Positions 25,776 through 36,072 are shown, counted from the first letter of the stretch. The stretch is 64,000 bases of DNA from Bacteroides sp. (GCA_021201335.1 JAJQFD010000001.1:1-64000), one strand, 5' to 3'. Program-made: numbers and translations. The notes: a model not told the origin generated them from the sequence alone.

Positions 25776-25783
25776 CAAAAATA
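25776..25783 (-). promoter_or_regulatory. -7 box (TATTTTTG) for the ttcA-like gene
   Basis: Minus-strand TAnnTTTG, 18 bases before the start codon at 25757. It fixes the short start. Confidence 0.55.
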
Positions 25784-25816
25784 AACGAAAGAGTCGACAT
25801 AAAGAAGGAAATAAGT

Positions 25817-25824
25817 TATCTTTG
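25817..25824 (+). promoter_or_regulatory. -7 box (TATCTTTG) for the ACT-domain gene
   Basis: Perfect TAnnTTTG 43 bases before ATG 25868, back to back with the divergent ttcA-like promoter. Confidence 0.55.
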
Positions 25825-25867
25825 TCGGTAAAGACTATTAATAACACAAGATTAAACATAATAAACG

Positions 25868-26293
25868 ATGGATGGAATTAAACACCTGGCTACTCTATTA
25901 GCTTGTATGAAACCTCACCTAGACGATAAAGAATATATATTTTGTACGTTCCCTTCCGCAACCATACCCGAAATGCTACATCTGAATCCGCTTTACTGTT
26001 TTTATGAGGAAGAAGGTTTGACATTAATCATTCAAAAAGACTGTGCAATTCAAAACAAGATCAGATTTTCCACCGTACTTAAAATGATCTCTCTTACCAT
26101 ACATTCCAGCTTGGATGCCGTAGGGCTTACTGCTGCTGTCTCAGGTAAGCTGGCCGAAAAAGGGATAAGTGCCAATGTGGTTTCGGCCTATTATCACGAT
26201 CATATTTTTGTACAGAAAGAATACGCCCGGAAAGCGATGAACAGCCTGATTGAACTTCAAATGGAGAGTCTACCTTCCAGTTCCATCCAATAA
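25868..26293 (+). CDS. ACT domain-containing protein (DUF2241/ACT_3 type)
   Basis: This 141-residue soluble protein has two ACT-like halves: residues 1-65 (MDGIKHLATLLACMKPHLDD, with EYIFCTFP) and 70-130 (MISLTIHSSLDAVGLTAAVS, GISANVVSAYYHDHIFV). This is the DUF2241/ACT_3 plus ACT_7 layout. ACT domains bind amino acids or other small ligands; this stand-alone family has no assigned role. It has its own promoter and is divergent from the ttcA-like gene. Confidence 0.87.
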   Translation: MDGIKHLATLLACMKPHLDDKEYIFCTFPSATIPEMLHLNPLYCFYEEEGLTLIIQKDCAIQNKIRFSTVLKMISLTIHSSLDAVGLTAAVSGKLAEKGISANVVSAYYHDHIFVQKEYARKAMNSLIELQMESLPSSSIQ

Positions 26294-26343
26294 ATAAAGC
26301 GATTTTAACATTCATAAATTATGAATTAACAACTATATTATGC

Positions 26344-26371
26344 TTTGATGGTATAAATATGTGTATTTTTG
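26344..26371 (+). promoter_or_regulatory. Promoter of the TPR-NfeD-FloA operon
   Basis: TTTG (26344-26347) and TATTTTTG (26364-26371) are separated by 16 bases, about 30 bases before ATG 26402. The TTG at 26369 is therefore not a start. Confidence 0.65.
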
Positions 26372-26401
26372 GATGTATTACAATATCAATCGCATACAAA
26401 T

Positions 26402-27838
26402 ATGAAATTTAAAGCCATTATAGCTTTCCTGTTTACTCTATTATTCACTCAGGCTTCAGCGCAAACACTGGAGCAGGCCCGGAAAATGTTTTCACAGGGA
26501 GATTACGAAAACGCCAAACCCGTCTTTGCCAGATTCCTCAAATCACAGCCCAATAGTGCCAATTATAATTTCTGGTATGGAGTATGTTGCGTTAAAACAA
26601 ACGAACCGGAAGAAGCACTCAAGCCTTTACGTTTTGCCGTACAACGCAAAGTTCCGAATGCACCATTATATCTGGGGGAAGCCTATCAACAACTTTACTA
26701 TTTCGATGAAGCTGTAGAAGCTTTCGAAGAACAAATCAGCGCACTCACCAAAAAGAAACAAGATCCTGATAAAGAACTTCTGGCCGCCCTTGAAAAAAGC
26801 AAACAAGGTGCCCGTATGATAAAAGGAGTTGAAGATGTTTGTTTTATTGATAGCGTGGTAATTGATAAAGAAAACTTTCTCCAGGCATACAGAATCAGTG
26901 AAGAGTCCGGGAAACTTCATACATTCAATGAGTATTTTGAACAATCCGGTGATAATCCGGGTACAGTATATGAAACAGAACTGGGAAATAAAATTTATTA
27001 CAGCGAACCGGGAGAAGATGGAACACTAAATATCTTCACTAAGAATAAAATGCTCGACGAATGGAGTAAAGGTTCTCCCCTACCCGGCAATATTAATGAC
27101 AACAATAACGCCAATTATCCTTATGTATTGACGGATGGCATTACTATTTATTATGCTGCGGATAATGAAAATTCTCTGGGAGGATATGATATATACGTCA
27201 CTCGGTATAACTCAGGAACAGACAATTATCTGGTTCCGGAGAATGTAGGGATGCCCTTTAACTCTTCGGCTAATGATTATATGTATGTCATTGATGATTA
27301 TAACGATCTGGGATGGTTTGCTACCGATCGTAATCAGCCCGAAGATAAAGTATGTATTTACATCTTTATTCCTAACAACTCCAGGCAGGCCTACAATTTT
27401 GAAACGATGGACCCGGCCAAAATACGTAGTCTGGCTCAACTCCAATCCATCCGGGATACCTGGAAAGACATGGAAGCAGTAGAGTCTGCACAACAAAGGT
27501 TAGAAATTGTAATCAACCAAAAACCTAAACAGGAAGTGGAATATGATTTCAGTTTTATTATTAATGATCAACTCACTTATCACGAATTAAGTGATTTTAC
27601 TTCTCCCGATGCTTTGCAGCAGTTTAAGCTATACCGGCAGTTGGAGAATGATTATCTTCAAATGAATAAACGCCTCGAACAACAACGTACTCTTTTTGCA
27701 CAATCGAATGCCGCGCAACAGGCAAAAAGCACAGGAGCGATTCTTGATCTGGAGAAAAGAGTATTAGAGATATATAACGAATTACAGGATATGGCCGTTA
27801 AAGTGCGGAACCTGGAAATTAAACATAGAAATAAATAA
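26402..27838 (+). CDS. Exported TPR and beta-propeller protein
   Basis: This 478-residue protein has a signal peptide (MKFKAIIAFLFTLLFTQASA). Residues about 20-130 form two to three tetratricopeptide repeats (ARKMFSQGDYENAKPVFARF, EEALKPLRFAVQ, FDEAVEAFEEQI). Residues about 165-330 contain PD40/WD40-like propeller blades (TDGITIYYAADNENSLGGYD, DLGWFATDRNQPED). The C-terminus (about 400-475) is a predicted coiled coil. The layout resembles Bacteroidetes secretion or cell-surface assembly scaffolds but lacks an OmpA domain. nfeD and floA follow closely (five-base gap), suggesting a link to membrane organisation. No function is assigned. Confidence 0.78.
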   Translation: MKFKAIIAFLFTLLFTQASAQTLEQARKMFSQGDYENAKPVFARFLKSQPNSANYNFWYGVCCVKTNEPEEALKPLRFAVQRKVPNAPLYLGEAYQQLYYFDEAVEAFEEQISALTKKKQDPDKELLAALEKSKQGARMIKGVEDVCFIDSVVIDKENFLQAYRISEESGKLHTFNEYFEQSGDNPGTVYETELGNKIYYSEPGEDGTLNIFTKNKMLDEWSKGSPLPGNINDNNNANYPYVLTDGITIYYAADNENSLGGYDIYVTRYNSGTDNYLVPENVGMPFNSSANDYMYVIDDYNDLGWFATDRNQPEDKVCIYIFIPNNSRQAYNFETMDPAKIRSLAQLQSIRDTWKDMEAVESAQQRLEIVINQKPKQEVEYDFSFIINDQLTYHELSDFTSPDALQQFKLYRQLENDYLQMNKRLEQQRTLFAQSNAAQQAKSTGAILDLEKRVLEIYNELQDMAVKVRNLEIKHRNK

Positions 27839-27842
27839 TATC

Positions 27843-28312
27843 ATGGACGTACTTATCATTACTTTACTAATTATTGGAGCCGTAATCCTATTCCTGGCAG
27901 AAATCTTTTTCGTTCCCGGAATAAGTTTAGCTGGATTTGCCGGTCTCGGATGTCTCATTTACGCCAACTATTACGCCTTTATATATATAGGAACAACTGC
28001 CGGCATTATAACCCTGATCGTTTCTGCCATTGCATGTTTGGGGTCTATCTACTTATTCATGAAATCGAAAACATTGGATAGAGTTGCCCTGAAAAAAACA
28101 TAACTTCTAAAGTAGACAGAGCAGCCGAGGAAAGTATTGAAGTTGGCAATACTGGCGTAGCAATCACTCGTCTGGCACTGATTGGCAACGCCGAAATCAA
28201 TGGAAAAATTGTAGAAGTAAAATCAATGGATGGTTTCCTGGATGAAAAAACACCAATCATCGTCAGCCGTATATATGACGACATCATTATGGTAGAAAAA
28301 TACACTAACTAA
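27843..28312 (+). pseudogene. NfeD-like membrane protein, frameshifted at an A7 run
   Basis: ATG 27843 opens a frame encoding three transmembrane helices (about residues 3-22, 27-46, 50-72), and it stops at 28103. The frame then continues, shifted, as ITSKVDRAAEESIEVGNTG and an NfeD OB-fold (GKIVEVKSMDGFLDE, MVEKYTN) to TAA 28310-28312. The break is at the A7 run 28092-28098. One more A restores a typical protein of about 155 residues. Explanations are sequencing error, mutation, or slippage of polymerase or ribosome on the A-run (a -1 shift here gives the full protein). NfeD proteins partner with flotillins, and floA is next, as expected. Confidence 0.82.
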
Positions 28313-28336
28313 ATATTCACATAAAACAAAAAAAGA

Positions 28337-29332
28337 ATGAATCCGTATGTTATTTTTGCATTTGTAGTCGGAGGTATTTTACTACTGGCCATATTTTTCC
28401 ATTATGTGCCTTTTTTTCTTTGGTTGTCTGCCAAAGTATCGGGAGTAAATATCTCACTCGTCCAATTATTCTTGATGCGTATCCGTAATGTTCCACCTTA
28501 TATTATTGTACCCGGATTGATCGAAGCCCATAAAGCCGGACTAAAGAACATTACCCGGGATGAACTGGAAGCACACTACCTGGCAGGTGGACGTGTGGAG
28601 AAAGTAATACATGCATTAGTCTCTGCATCGAAAGCCAATATCGACCTTTCTTTCCAAATGGCTACCGCCATCGATTTGGCAGGACGTGATGTATTCGAAG
28701 CTGTACAAATGTCGGTAAACCCCAAAGTGATTGATACTCCACCGGTCGCAGCCGTAGCAAAAGATGGTATTCAGTTGATTGCGAAAGCACGTGTAACAGT
28801 TCGTGCCAACATACGCCAGCTTGTAGGAGGTGCCGGAGAAGATACCATCCTGGCCCGTGTAGGTGAAGGTATTGTATCATCCATCGGTTCGTCCGAAAGC
28901 CACAAGAGTGTATTGGAAAACCCGGATTCTATCTCTAAACTGGTGCTCCGCAAAGGTTTGGATGCCGGTACTGCATTTGAAATACTTTCCATCGATATTG
29001 CTGATATTGATATCGGTAAGAATATCGGTGCTGAACTTCAAATCGACCAGGCGAATGCTGATAAAAACATTGCACAGGCCAAGGCTGAAGAGCGTCGGGC
29101 AATGGCCGTAGCTTCGGAACAGGAAATGAAAGCAAAAGCGCAGGAAGCCCGGGCCAAAGTAATTGAAGCCGAAGCAGAAGTACCCAAAGCAATGGCTGAA
29201 GCATTCCGAAACGGTAATCTGGGTATCATGGATTACTACCGGATGAAGAATATTGAAGCGGACACTAGTATGCGCGAAACAATAGCTAAACCCAGTGGTA
29301 ATAGCGGTTCATCGAACAAACCACTTGGATAA
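28337..29332 (+). CDS. floA: Flotillin-like protein FloA
   Basis: This 331-residue membrane-raft scaffold of the FloA/UPF0365 (YqfA) family has an N-terminal membrane hairpin (about residues 5-35). A conserved start of the SPFH-like core follows ([57 protein letters not shown]). The long C-terminal coiled coil is rich in Ala/Glu/Lys (about 225-300). Length is normal. The preceding nfeD-like gene encodes its usual partner; that gene is frameshifted in this sequence. Confidence 0.93.
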   Translation: MNPYVIFAFVVGGILLLAIFFHYVPFFLWLSAKVSGVNISLVQLFLMRIRNVPPYIIVPGLIEAHKAGLKNITRDELEAHYLAGGRVEKVIHALVSASKANIDLSFQMATAIDLAGRDVFEAVQMSVNPKVIDTPPVAAVAKDGIQLIAKARVTVRANIRQLVGGAGEDTILARVGEGIVSSIGSSESHKSVLENPDSISKLVLRKGLDAGTAFEILSIDIADIDIGKNIGAELQIDQANADKNIAQAKAEERRAMAVASEQEMKAKAQEARAKVIEAEAEVPKAMAEAFRNGNLGIMDYYRMKNIEADTSMRETIAKPSGNSGSSNKPLG

Positions 29333-29357
29333 TTAGTTATTAAGAAATAAGAATTTA

Positions 29358-29409
29358 GAAGTCAAGTAGTAAGAAACCTCGCGGTGTCAATTCTTAACTC
29401 CTTGACTTC
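29358..29409. repeat. AT-rich inverted repeat
   Basis: GAAGTCAAG (29358-29366) is inverted as CTTGACTTC (29401-29409). It is flanked outside by loosely inverted TAAGAA / TTCTTA words. It lies between floA and the phosphorylase gene and may act as a terminator. Confidence 0.45.
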
Positions 29410-29443
29410 ATACTTCTTAAACTCCTTTAAAATAATATAGATC

Positions 29444-30322
29444 ATGAAGAAATATTTTCCCTCTTCCGAATTGCTCATCAATGATGATGGTTCGGTATTT
29501 CATCTGCACATTAAGCCCGAACAATTGGCTGATAAAATAATACTTGTCGGTGATCCCGGACGGGTCTCCACGGTTGCTTCTCATTTCGATCAAAAAGAAT
29601 CGGAAGTGGAAAGTCGCGAGTTCAAAAGCTGTACAGGAATATACAAAGGGAAGCGTATTACAGTTTTATCAACCGGTATCGGATGTGATAACATCGATAT
29701 AGTTATGAATGAGCTGGATGCACTGGCTAATATTGATTTTACTACCCGTGAAGAGAAAGAAACATTCCGTCAACTGGAATTGGTACGTATTGGTACCTGC
29801 GGAGGGTTGCAACCTAACACCCCGGTAGGAACTTTTATTTGTTCACGAAAATCTATTGGATTTGACGGAGTATTAAATTTCTATGCTGACCGTAATGAAG
29901 TTTGTGATCTGGAATTGGAAAAGGCATTTCTGTCATACATGGGATGGACAGGTAGTATGGGTGCTCCCGCTCCGTATGTTATCGACGAGGATCAGGAGCT
30001 TTCCGATCGTATTGCACAAAACGATATGGTAAATGGGGTTACTGTTTCTGCAAATGGATTCTTTGGTCCACAAGGACGGGAATTGCGGGTTCCATTGGCA
30101 GATCCTAATCAAAATGATAAAATCGAGTCCTTTGAATATCAAGGATATAAGATTACCAATTTTGAAATGGAAAGTTCAGCATTGGCCGGACTTAGTCGTT
30201 TGATGGGACATAAAGCAACCACCGTTTGCATGGTAATTGCCAACCGGTTAATCAAAGAAGCGAATACGGGTTATCGCAATACCATCGATACATTAATTAA
30301 AACAGTTCTGGAGAGGATTTAA
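29444..30322 (+). CDS. Nucleoside phosphorylase (uridine phosphorylase-like)
   Basis: This 292-residue protein belongs to the PNP/UDP superfamily (PF01048), which cleaves nucleosides with phosphate in salvage. Visible motifs are the phosphate-binding ILVGDPGRVSTVA near residue 33, STGIGCDNIDIVMNEL, the RIGTCGGLQPNTPVG strand, and the substrate-binding FEMESSALAGLSRLMGH near 240. The FEMESSAL version and the trimer/hexamer-like layout favour the uridine phosphorylase group, but the base specificity is inferred. Its stop codon overlaps the next start (TAATG), so translation is coupled to the exonuclease gene. Confidence 0.88.
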   Translation: MKKYFPSSELLINDDGSVFHLHIKPEQLADKIILVGDPGRVSTVASHFDQKESEVESREFKSCTGIYKGKRITVLSTGIGCDNIDIVMNELDALANIDFTTREEKETFRQLELVRIGTCGGLQPNTPVGTFICSRKSIGFDGVLNFYADRNEVCDLELEKAFLSYMGWTGSMGAPAPYVIDEDQELSDRIAQNDMVNGVTVSANGFFGPQGRELRVPLADPNQNDKIESFEYQGYKITNFEMESSALAGLSRLMGHKATTVCMVIANRLIKEANTGYRNTIDTLIKTVLERI

Positions 30323-30837
30323 TGTTTTCTTTTGTTGCGATCGATTTTGAAACAGCCACCGGCTATCCCGACAGTGCATGTGCCGTCGGGATTGTTACCG
30401 TTGAAGATGGTATTACCACAGATGAATACTACTCATTGATCCAGCCTCCTGAGAATGAATACTGGAGATTTAATATACAAATACATGGTATCACACCGGA
30501 AATGACAGAACATGTACCGGCTTTCCACGCTGTTTATCCAGAGATAAAGAAAAGACTGGAAGGAAAAACGGTCGTCGCCCACAACGAAGTCTTCGATCGG
30601 AATGTATTGCAAAGTGTGATGCGTATGTACCAGTTGGATTACGATGAATTATTACTTTCCAGGACATGGAAATGTACTTGCCGTATTTATCGGAAGATGG
30701 GCTATAGGCCAGCTTCACTGGATGCTTGTTGCAAGCGCGAAGGCATCGTCTTAAAACATCACGAAGCATTATCGGATGCACAGGCATGTGCTGAGCTATA
30801 CTTGAGATATCTTCAAAGAAATACCCGCCATGATTAA
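30322..30837 (+). CDS. DnaQ-like 3'-5' exonuclease
   Basis: This 171-residue DEDDh exonuclease domain has the catalytic ExoI motif FVAIDFETA near residue 4-12. ExoII lies around VVAHNEVFDRNVLQ, and ExoIII is HHEALSDAQACAELY with the His and Asp. It is a stand-alone domain like epsilon-type proofreading or RNase T-like nucleases, with no polymerase or helicase fused. It starts within the stop codon of the phosphorylase gene (one-base overlap). Function is probably DNA or RNA 3' trimming. Confidence 0.87.
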   Translation: MFSFVAIDFETATGYPDSACAVGIVTVEDGITTDEYYSLIQPPENEYWRFNIQIHGITPEMTEHVPAFHAVYPEIKKRLEGKTVVAHNEVFDRNVLQSVMRMYQLDYDELLLSRTWKCTCRIYRKMGYRPASLDACCKREGIVLKHHEALSDAQACAELYLRYLQRNTRHD

Positions 30838-30881
30838 TTTTATTTCCTGGATATCTCTTTGAATACTTCTCTTATTCTATT

Positions 30882-31532
30882 TTAATATCCTACCGTAAAC
30901 ATTTCCTTATGATGAGTAGGCTTGTCCACTTCATCCATCATAGCTACTGCATAATCCTGCACGGAAATACTGCTTTCTCCTTTTTCATTGACTAACAGCA
31001 TGTCGGTTCCAATGCGGAATTTGCCTGTACGCTCACCTTGGAATAAATTGGCCGAAGGAGCCAGAAATACCCAATCCAACTGTCCTTCCTGCAAAAGAAC
31101 CTTGGTATAAACTTCCGAAAGTCCTTTCACTCCCGGCAATATTTTGTGAGGAATATGCCCTGAATCAACCATCCGGGTATCCTTATTAACAAATAATGAG
31201 CCAGCCCCGCCTACAATCAATAATCGTTTTACGCCAGCTGTTTTGGCACCTTCAATAATTATAGGGTAAGTATTCAGGATATCATCATAAATATCCGGAT
31301 CATCCCAACCAGGATTATAAGCACTCACTACTGTGTCTGCTTTCTCGCAAGCAGCAATTACTTCTTCTAATACTGTTACATCCGTTTTTATTCCTTTGAG
31401 GTTGGATAAATTAGGTGGAAGCTTCTCTGGGAAACGGACAGCAGCTGTAATATTAAACCCTCTGAGTAAAGCTTCTTCCATCAAGGCTGTACCAACATAG
31501 CCGGTAGCACCAATCAATACAATATCTTTCAT
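30882..31532 (-). CDS. NAD(P)-dependent epimerase/reductase-like protein (NAD(P)H-binding, atypical SDR)
   Basis: This 216-residue protein has the Rossmann nucleotide-binding start IVLIGATGYVGTALMEEAL (GxxGxxG) and an SDR-a5/NmrA-like body: VVSAYNPGWDDPDIYD, VKRLLIVGGAGSLFVN, and DWVFLAPSANLFQGERTGKF. It resembles the YwnB/PF13460 group of proteins that bind NAD(P)H and may reduce or sense small molecules. No substrate can be given. It lies divergent to mnmE. Confidence 0.86.
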   Translation of the reverse strand: MKDIVLIGATGYVGTALMEEALLRGFNITAAVRFPEKLPPNLSNLKGIKTDVTVLEEVIAACEKADTVVSAYNPGWDDPDIYDDILNTYPIIIEGAKTAGVKRLLIVGGAGSLFVNKDTRMVDSGHIPHKILPGVKGLSEVYTKVLLQEGQLDWVFLAPSANLFQGERTGKFRIGTDMLLVNEKGESSISVQDYAVAMMDEVDKPTHHKEMFTVGY

Positions 31533-31611
31533 TCTCCTATTTTTTATAAATCTACTCTTCTAAGAACAGTACAATCTATCCAATTGTTTGTCGTATTACT
31601 CAAGAAAAACA

Positions 31612-31619
31612 TATCTTTG
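31612..31619 (+). promoter_or_regulatory. -7 box (TATCTTTG) for mnmE
   Basis: Perfect TAnnTTTG, with TTTG (31587-31590) 21 bases upstream, and 22 bases before ATG 31642. This excludes the longer frame starting at 31588. Confidence 0.6.
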
Positions 31620-31641
31620 CCTTGAAAATGAAAATGATACA

Positions 31642-33048
31642 ATGAATACCAATCCAGATACGATTTGTGCCATATCCACTGCACAAGGGGGTGCCATAGG
31701 AATGATCCGTGTTTCCGGCCCAGATGCCATTACTATTACTGATATGATATTCCTCCCAGGCAAAAAAAACAAAAAACTAAAAGACAAGAATCCATATACA
31801 CTTACTTACGGACGTATTTATCAGCAGGAAGAAATTATAGATGAAGTTCTGGTCGCCGTTTTTCATGCACCACTCTCTTATACTGGTGAAGATTCAACGG
31901 AAATTATGTGTCATGGCTCTTCCTATATTCTTCAACAGGTCATGCAATTACTCATCCAAAATGGTTGCCGGTTAGCTCAACCTGGAGAATTTACGCAACG
32001 TGCTTTTTTAAATGGGAAAATGGATTTAAGTCAGGCGGAAGCGGTTGCCGACCTGATTGCCTCTACGTCAGCTGCTACTCATCGGTTGGCAATGAGTCAG
32101 ATGCGGGGAGGATTTAGTCAAGAGCTTTCTGAATTACGCTCTCAACTGCTTAACTTTACTTCGATGATTGAACTGGAACTCGATTTTAGTGAAGAAGATG
32201 TGGAATTTGCCGATCGCAAGGAGCTATTCCAGCTAGCCAATCGTATTGAAAATATAATCTCCCGACTGGTCAATTCATTTAGTGTAGGCAACGCCATTAA
32301 AAATGGTGTTCCCGTTGCGATTATCGGCGAAACAAACGCAGGGAAATCAACACTGCTTAATGTATTACTGAACGAAGAAAAAGCAATTGTCAGCGAGATA
32401 CACGGTACGACCCGCGATGTTATCGAAGATACGATCAATATAGGAGGCATCACCTTCCGATTTATTGATACGGCAGGTATTCGAGATACAGAAGATACCA
32501 TTGAAAACCTGGGCATCGAACGTACGTTCCAAAAGATTGAACAGGCAGAGATTGTTCTTTGGGTCATTGATAGCCGAGATGCTCAAAAGCAGATTGAGCA
32601 ACTCTCAAGCAAAATTCTTCCACTTATTGAAAATAAGCAACTGATATTTGTACTGAATAAAGCTGATTTATTATCTACCGAACAAGAAAAGGAGCTATTA
32701 CCCATACTTTCCGATTTTCTTCATAAGGATAACATACAACATATTCGCATTTCTGCCAAACAGCGTTTACATACAGACCATCTACAAGAAATGCTGGTAG
32801 AAGCTGCCCACTTGCCTGTTGTTACTCAGAACGATGTAATTGTTACGAATGTACGCCACTACGAAGCATTGATACAAGCACTAGAGGCTATACATCGGGT
32901 ACAGCAAGGATTAGAAATGCACATATCAGGAGATTTCTTATCCCAAGACATACGAGAAGCGGTTTTCCATTTGAATGACATTATGGGTGAGGTTACCAAT
33001 GACCAGGTGCTGGGGAATATTTTCGAAAACTTTTGTATCGGCAAGTAG
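31642..33048 (+). CDS. mnmE: tRNA uridine-5-carboxymethylaminomethyl(34) synthesis GTPase MnmE
   Basis: This 468-residue tRNA-modifying GTPase works with MnmG at wobble uridine 34. An N-terminal folate-binding domain (TICAISTAQGGAIGMIRVSG) is followed by a helical domain. The G domain shows G1 GETNAGKS, switch sequence GTTRDVIEDTI, G3 DTAGIRDTED and G4 NKAD. The C-terminal FCIGK box carries the Cys needed for activity. Length and order are normal. The promoter fixes the start at ATG 31642. It ends in TAG. Confidence 0.95.
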   Translation: MNTNPDTICAISTAQGGAIGMIRVSGPDAITITDMIFLPGKKNKKLKDKNPYTLTYGRIYQQEEIIDEVLVAVFHAPLSYTGEDSTEIMCHGSSYILQQVMQLLIQNGCRLAQPGEFTQRAFLNGKMDLSQAEAVADLIASTSAATHRLAMSQMRGGFSQELSELRSQLLNFTSMIELELDFSEEDVEFADRKELFQLANRIENIISRLVNSFSVGNAIKNGVPVAIIGETNAGKSTLLNVLLNEEKAIVSEIHGTTRDVIEDTINIGGITFRFIDTAGIRDTEDTIENLGIERTFQKIEQAEIVLWVIDSRDAQKQIEQLSSKILPLIENKQLIFVLNKADLLSTEQEKELLPILSDFLHKDNIQHIRISAKQRLHTDHLQEMLVEAAHLPVVTQNDVIVTNVRHYEALIQALEAIHRVQQGLEMHISGDFLSQDIREAVFHLNDIMGEVTNDQVLGNIFENFCIGK

Positions 33049-33125
33049 CTTACGACAAATGCATTTACTCCTCTTCCTATTGATAACTCAGCTTAACTTT
33101 ATTATACCACACAATACCAACGACA

Positions 33126-34755
33126 ATGAAAAAAAACGCCTAACCGGACGCCCCGGATATTAAGTGTACTTGTAATATTAACCACCACAGTTTTCTCTAC
33201 GTATGCCGAAGGACGTTACAATGTCCGTAATTTCGGTGCAAAAGGTGACGGAACTACTCTTGATACAGAAGCAATAAATAAAACCATTGAGGCAGCTGCG
33301 GATCAGGGAGGTGGAACAGTTTATTTCCCTGCTGGAAAGTACGCTTCTCATTCAATCCGCCTGAAGAGTAACATCTGTCTTTACCTTGATCAGGGTGCCA
33401 CGATCTATGCGGCGCCCGCCACTGAAGAAGCTGATTATGACGCACCTGAACCCAATGAGTTTAATCAATACCAGGATTTCGGACATAGCCACTGGCAGAA
33501 TAGCCTGATCTGGGGTATTGACCTGAATAATATATCCATTATGGGTCCCGGACTGATTGATGGAACAGCCGGCTTAATGCGTGGAGAGAACAGACGATCA
33601 ACATATACCGTAGCCAATAAGGCCATTGCCTTGAAACTTTGTCGCAATGTTACCATCCGGGATATCTCTATCCTGATGGGTGGGCACTTTGCTATTTTAG
33701 CAACAGGAGTCGATAACCTTACATTGGATAATCTTAAGGTTGATACAAATCGTGATGGCTTCGATATCGATGCGTGCCGCCATGTGCGGATATCCAATTG
33801 TAGTGTAAATGCTCTACAGGATGATGCCATCGTTTTGAAGTCATCCTATGCTCTGGGATTTATGCGTGCGTGTGAAAATGTAACGATCACCAATTGCGAA
33901 GTGACGGGCTTTGATCCGGGTACTTTTCTGGATGGCACGTACCGACGCGACCAAGGAAAAGCCCCGGACCGTGAGGGGCCAACCGGGCGTATCAAATTTG
34001 GTACCGAATCAAATGCGGGATTTATTAATATTACCATCTCCAATTGTGTTTTTGAACGCTCGCGGGGGATTGCCCTTGAAACAGTGGATGGTGCCCGTAT
34101 CGAGGATATAACGATCAATAATATCACGATGCGGGATATCACTAACTCCTGTCTCTTCCTGCGCATTGGCAATCGTATGCGTGCTCCAGAAGGTACACCT
34201 CATTCCACGATGAAGCGGGTGATTCTCTCTAATATCACGGCTTATAATGTTGATCCACGCTATTCGTCACTCATTACCGGCCTACCCAACCACTTAATTG
34301 AAGACCTTACGCTAAGCAACATTAAGATTGTTTACAAGGGTGGGCTCTCTCTTGAACACGCGGCACAACAGCCTGCCGAACTGGTTAATAACTTTTTCCA
34401 GCGGAATGATCCGAATGCCTTCGCGCCTCGCGACCCGTATGCAGTACCGGAGAATGAGAAGGTATATCCGGAACCTTGCACCTTTGGCATCCTGCCCGCC
34501 TACGGAATGTATATCCGCCATGTTAAGAATCTGGTTGTCGATGGGATAGAATTGAGCTTTATAGAAGAAGATACCCGCCCGGTATTTGTACTCGACGATG
34601 TACAGGGTGCCGAATTCCGAAACCTGAAAGCAGACAAGGCCCAGGGCGCACCTTTTTTTGTCCTTAAGAATGTGACGGATTTTTCAGCGTTCAACGTTAA
34701 AGGATTGAAGAATATCGTAAAAGCCGAAGCCAAGAACGAGGAGTTGTCCGAATGA
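33126..34755 (+). pseudogene. Secreted GH28 family glycoside hydrolase (polygalacturonase-like), frameshifted after the start codon
   Basis: A frame reading ILSVLVILTTTVFSTYAEG, then YNVRNFGAKGDGTTLDTEAI, runs without a stop into the long ORF ending at TGA 34753-34755. ATG 33126 is followed by A8 (33129-33136); with A7 it would be in frame, giving a signal peptide and a GH28 protein of about 542 residues. In the sequence given, the first in-frame ATG is 33541, inside the domain. GH28 features are the right-handed beta-helix repeats, NRDGFDIDACRHVRISNC and LQDDAIVLKSS (catalytic Asp pair), and SRGIALETVDGARIEDITI. It probably hydrolyses pectin-type galacturonan or rhamnogalacturonan. It lies 15 kb from the susCD locus. 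Confidence 0.82.
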
Positions 34756-34768
34756 GTTTAAGTGTATA

Positions 34769-34794
34769 AGAGGCTTTTGACCTCTCCCTTTTTC
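34769..34794 (+). terminator. Possible terminator after GH28
   Basis: AGAGG (34769-34773) pairs with CCTCT (34781-34785), then a pyrimidine-rich T-run. A second inverted pair, AAGTGTA (34760-34766) with TACACTT (34814-34820), surrounds it and overlaps the end of the convergent umuC gene. Confidence 0.45.
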
Positions 34795-34808
34795 TAACCC
34801 CTCACCGG

Positions 34809-36069
34809 TCATTTACACTTTACCTTTATAATCTGATTTATATCGGTAGTGAAATGCTGCGAAAGTTTTTCCATTTTCAGTCTCCAGCCTGTAGAGGTTC
34901 CCTGCGAAGCCAATATCAGCTTATTACAGCTAAACCCTGAGTTTAACCGGTCGACTACCTGCATTAACTTCTTGTGCTTCTCACGATCCACAGAATCATA
35001 CAAATCAAGTTGGATTCCACTCTCGGGGACAATTTCCGTAATAATCACGCCCGCTTTTTTATATCTGTAACCCTTGATAAATATCCTTTCCAGTGCCATC
35101 CGAGCATATCTCACAATTTCAATGGATGAATTGGTGGGAACCGGTAAATGAATCAGTGTGTTCCGGTAAGAATGAGAGTTCTCTTCCCGAAGGTATCCGG
35201 TATGAACAAAAACCAAAAGAGAGACCGCACATGATTTCTGTCTGCGTAACTTCTCGGCACAAAGACTTGCATAAGTAGCCACTGCTTCGGATATCCCTTC
35301 AATGTCCGTCTGTACCACCCCAAAAGAACGGGATACACAAATTTGCTTTTTCCGGGGAGCTACTACTTCCAGGTCAATGCAAGGTTCTCCCCGAAGTTCC
35401 AGCCAGGTGCGCAAGCCAACAACCGTCATATTTTTATGCACCCAGGATCGGGAAAGTTCAGTAAAATCATAAGCGGATGATACACCCACTGCGTTTAACT
35501 TCCGTTTTTGCCGGCGACCTATCCCCCCATACATCACCGATATCCAGTTTTTGCAAAGCTTTGATCCGTTTTTCTTCTGTGTCTATGATGCAAACGCGAT
35601 TATAACCCGCATATTTCTTTGCATATCGATTAGCTATCTTGGCCAGTGTTTTCGTAGGGGCAATTCCTAACCCTACCGGAATACCTGTTCCTTTCATCAC
35701 TTTGCGTACAATGTCTGTTCCCAAAGCCATCAGATCCGGAATCCCCGATAAATCCAGAAAAGCTTCATCGATGGAATAAACTTCAATATCGGGAACAGAC
35801 TCTGCCAGAATTGCCATTATACGGCTCGACATATCGCCATACAGGGCATAATTACTGGAGAAAACTTTTATATCATACTTCGTAACCTCCTTTTGCACCT
35901 GATAAAAAGGAACCGCCATTTTTATTCCCAATGCTTTTGCTTCTTCCGAACGGGAAACAACACATCCGTCGTTATTACTTAAAACAACGACAGGTTTTCC
36001 GTTCAGCGACGGATTAAATACTCGCTCACACGATACATAGAAATTATTGCAATCTATCAGTCCGTACAT
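34809..36069 (-). pseudogene. umuC: Y-family DNA polymerase UmuC, frameshifted at a six-G run
   Basis: The first part (from 36069) has the Y-family palm: [17 protein letters not shown] with catalytic Asp, [23 protein letters not shown], and [19 protein letters not shown]. At plus-strand C6 35523-35528 the frame shifts. With five instead of six G on the coding strand it would read [18 protein letters not shown] and continue to the end (little finger and C-terminal parts, 34809). So one extra base separates two good halves of a protein of about 419 residues. It overlaps or abuts the umuD gene (three-base gap), giving the usual SOS translesion pair. Error or recent mutation is likely. Confidence 0.87.
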
Positions 36070-36072
36070 CTC

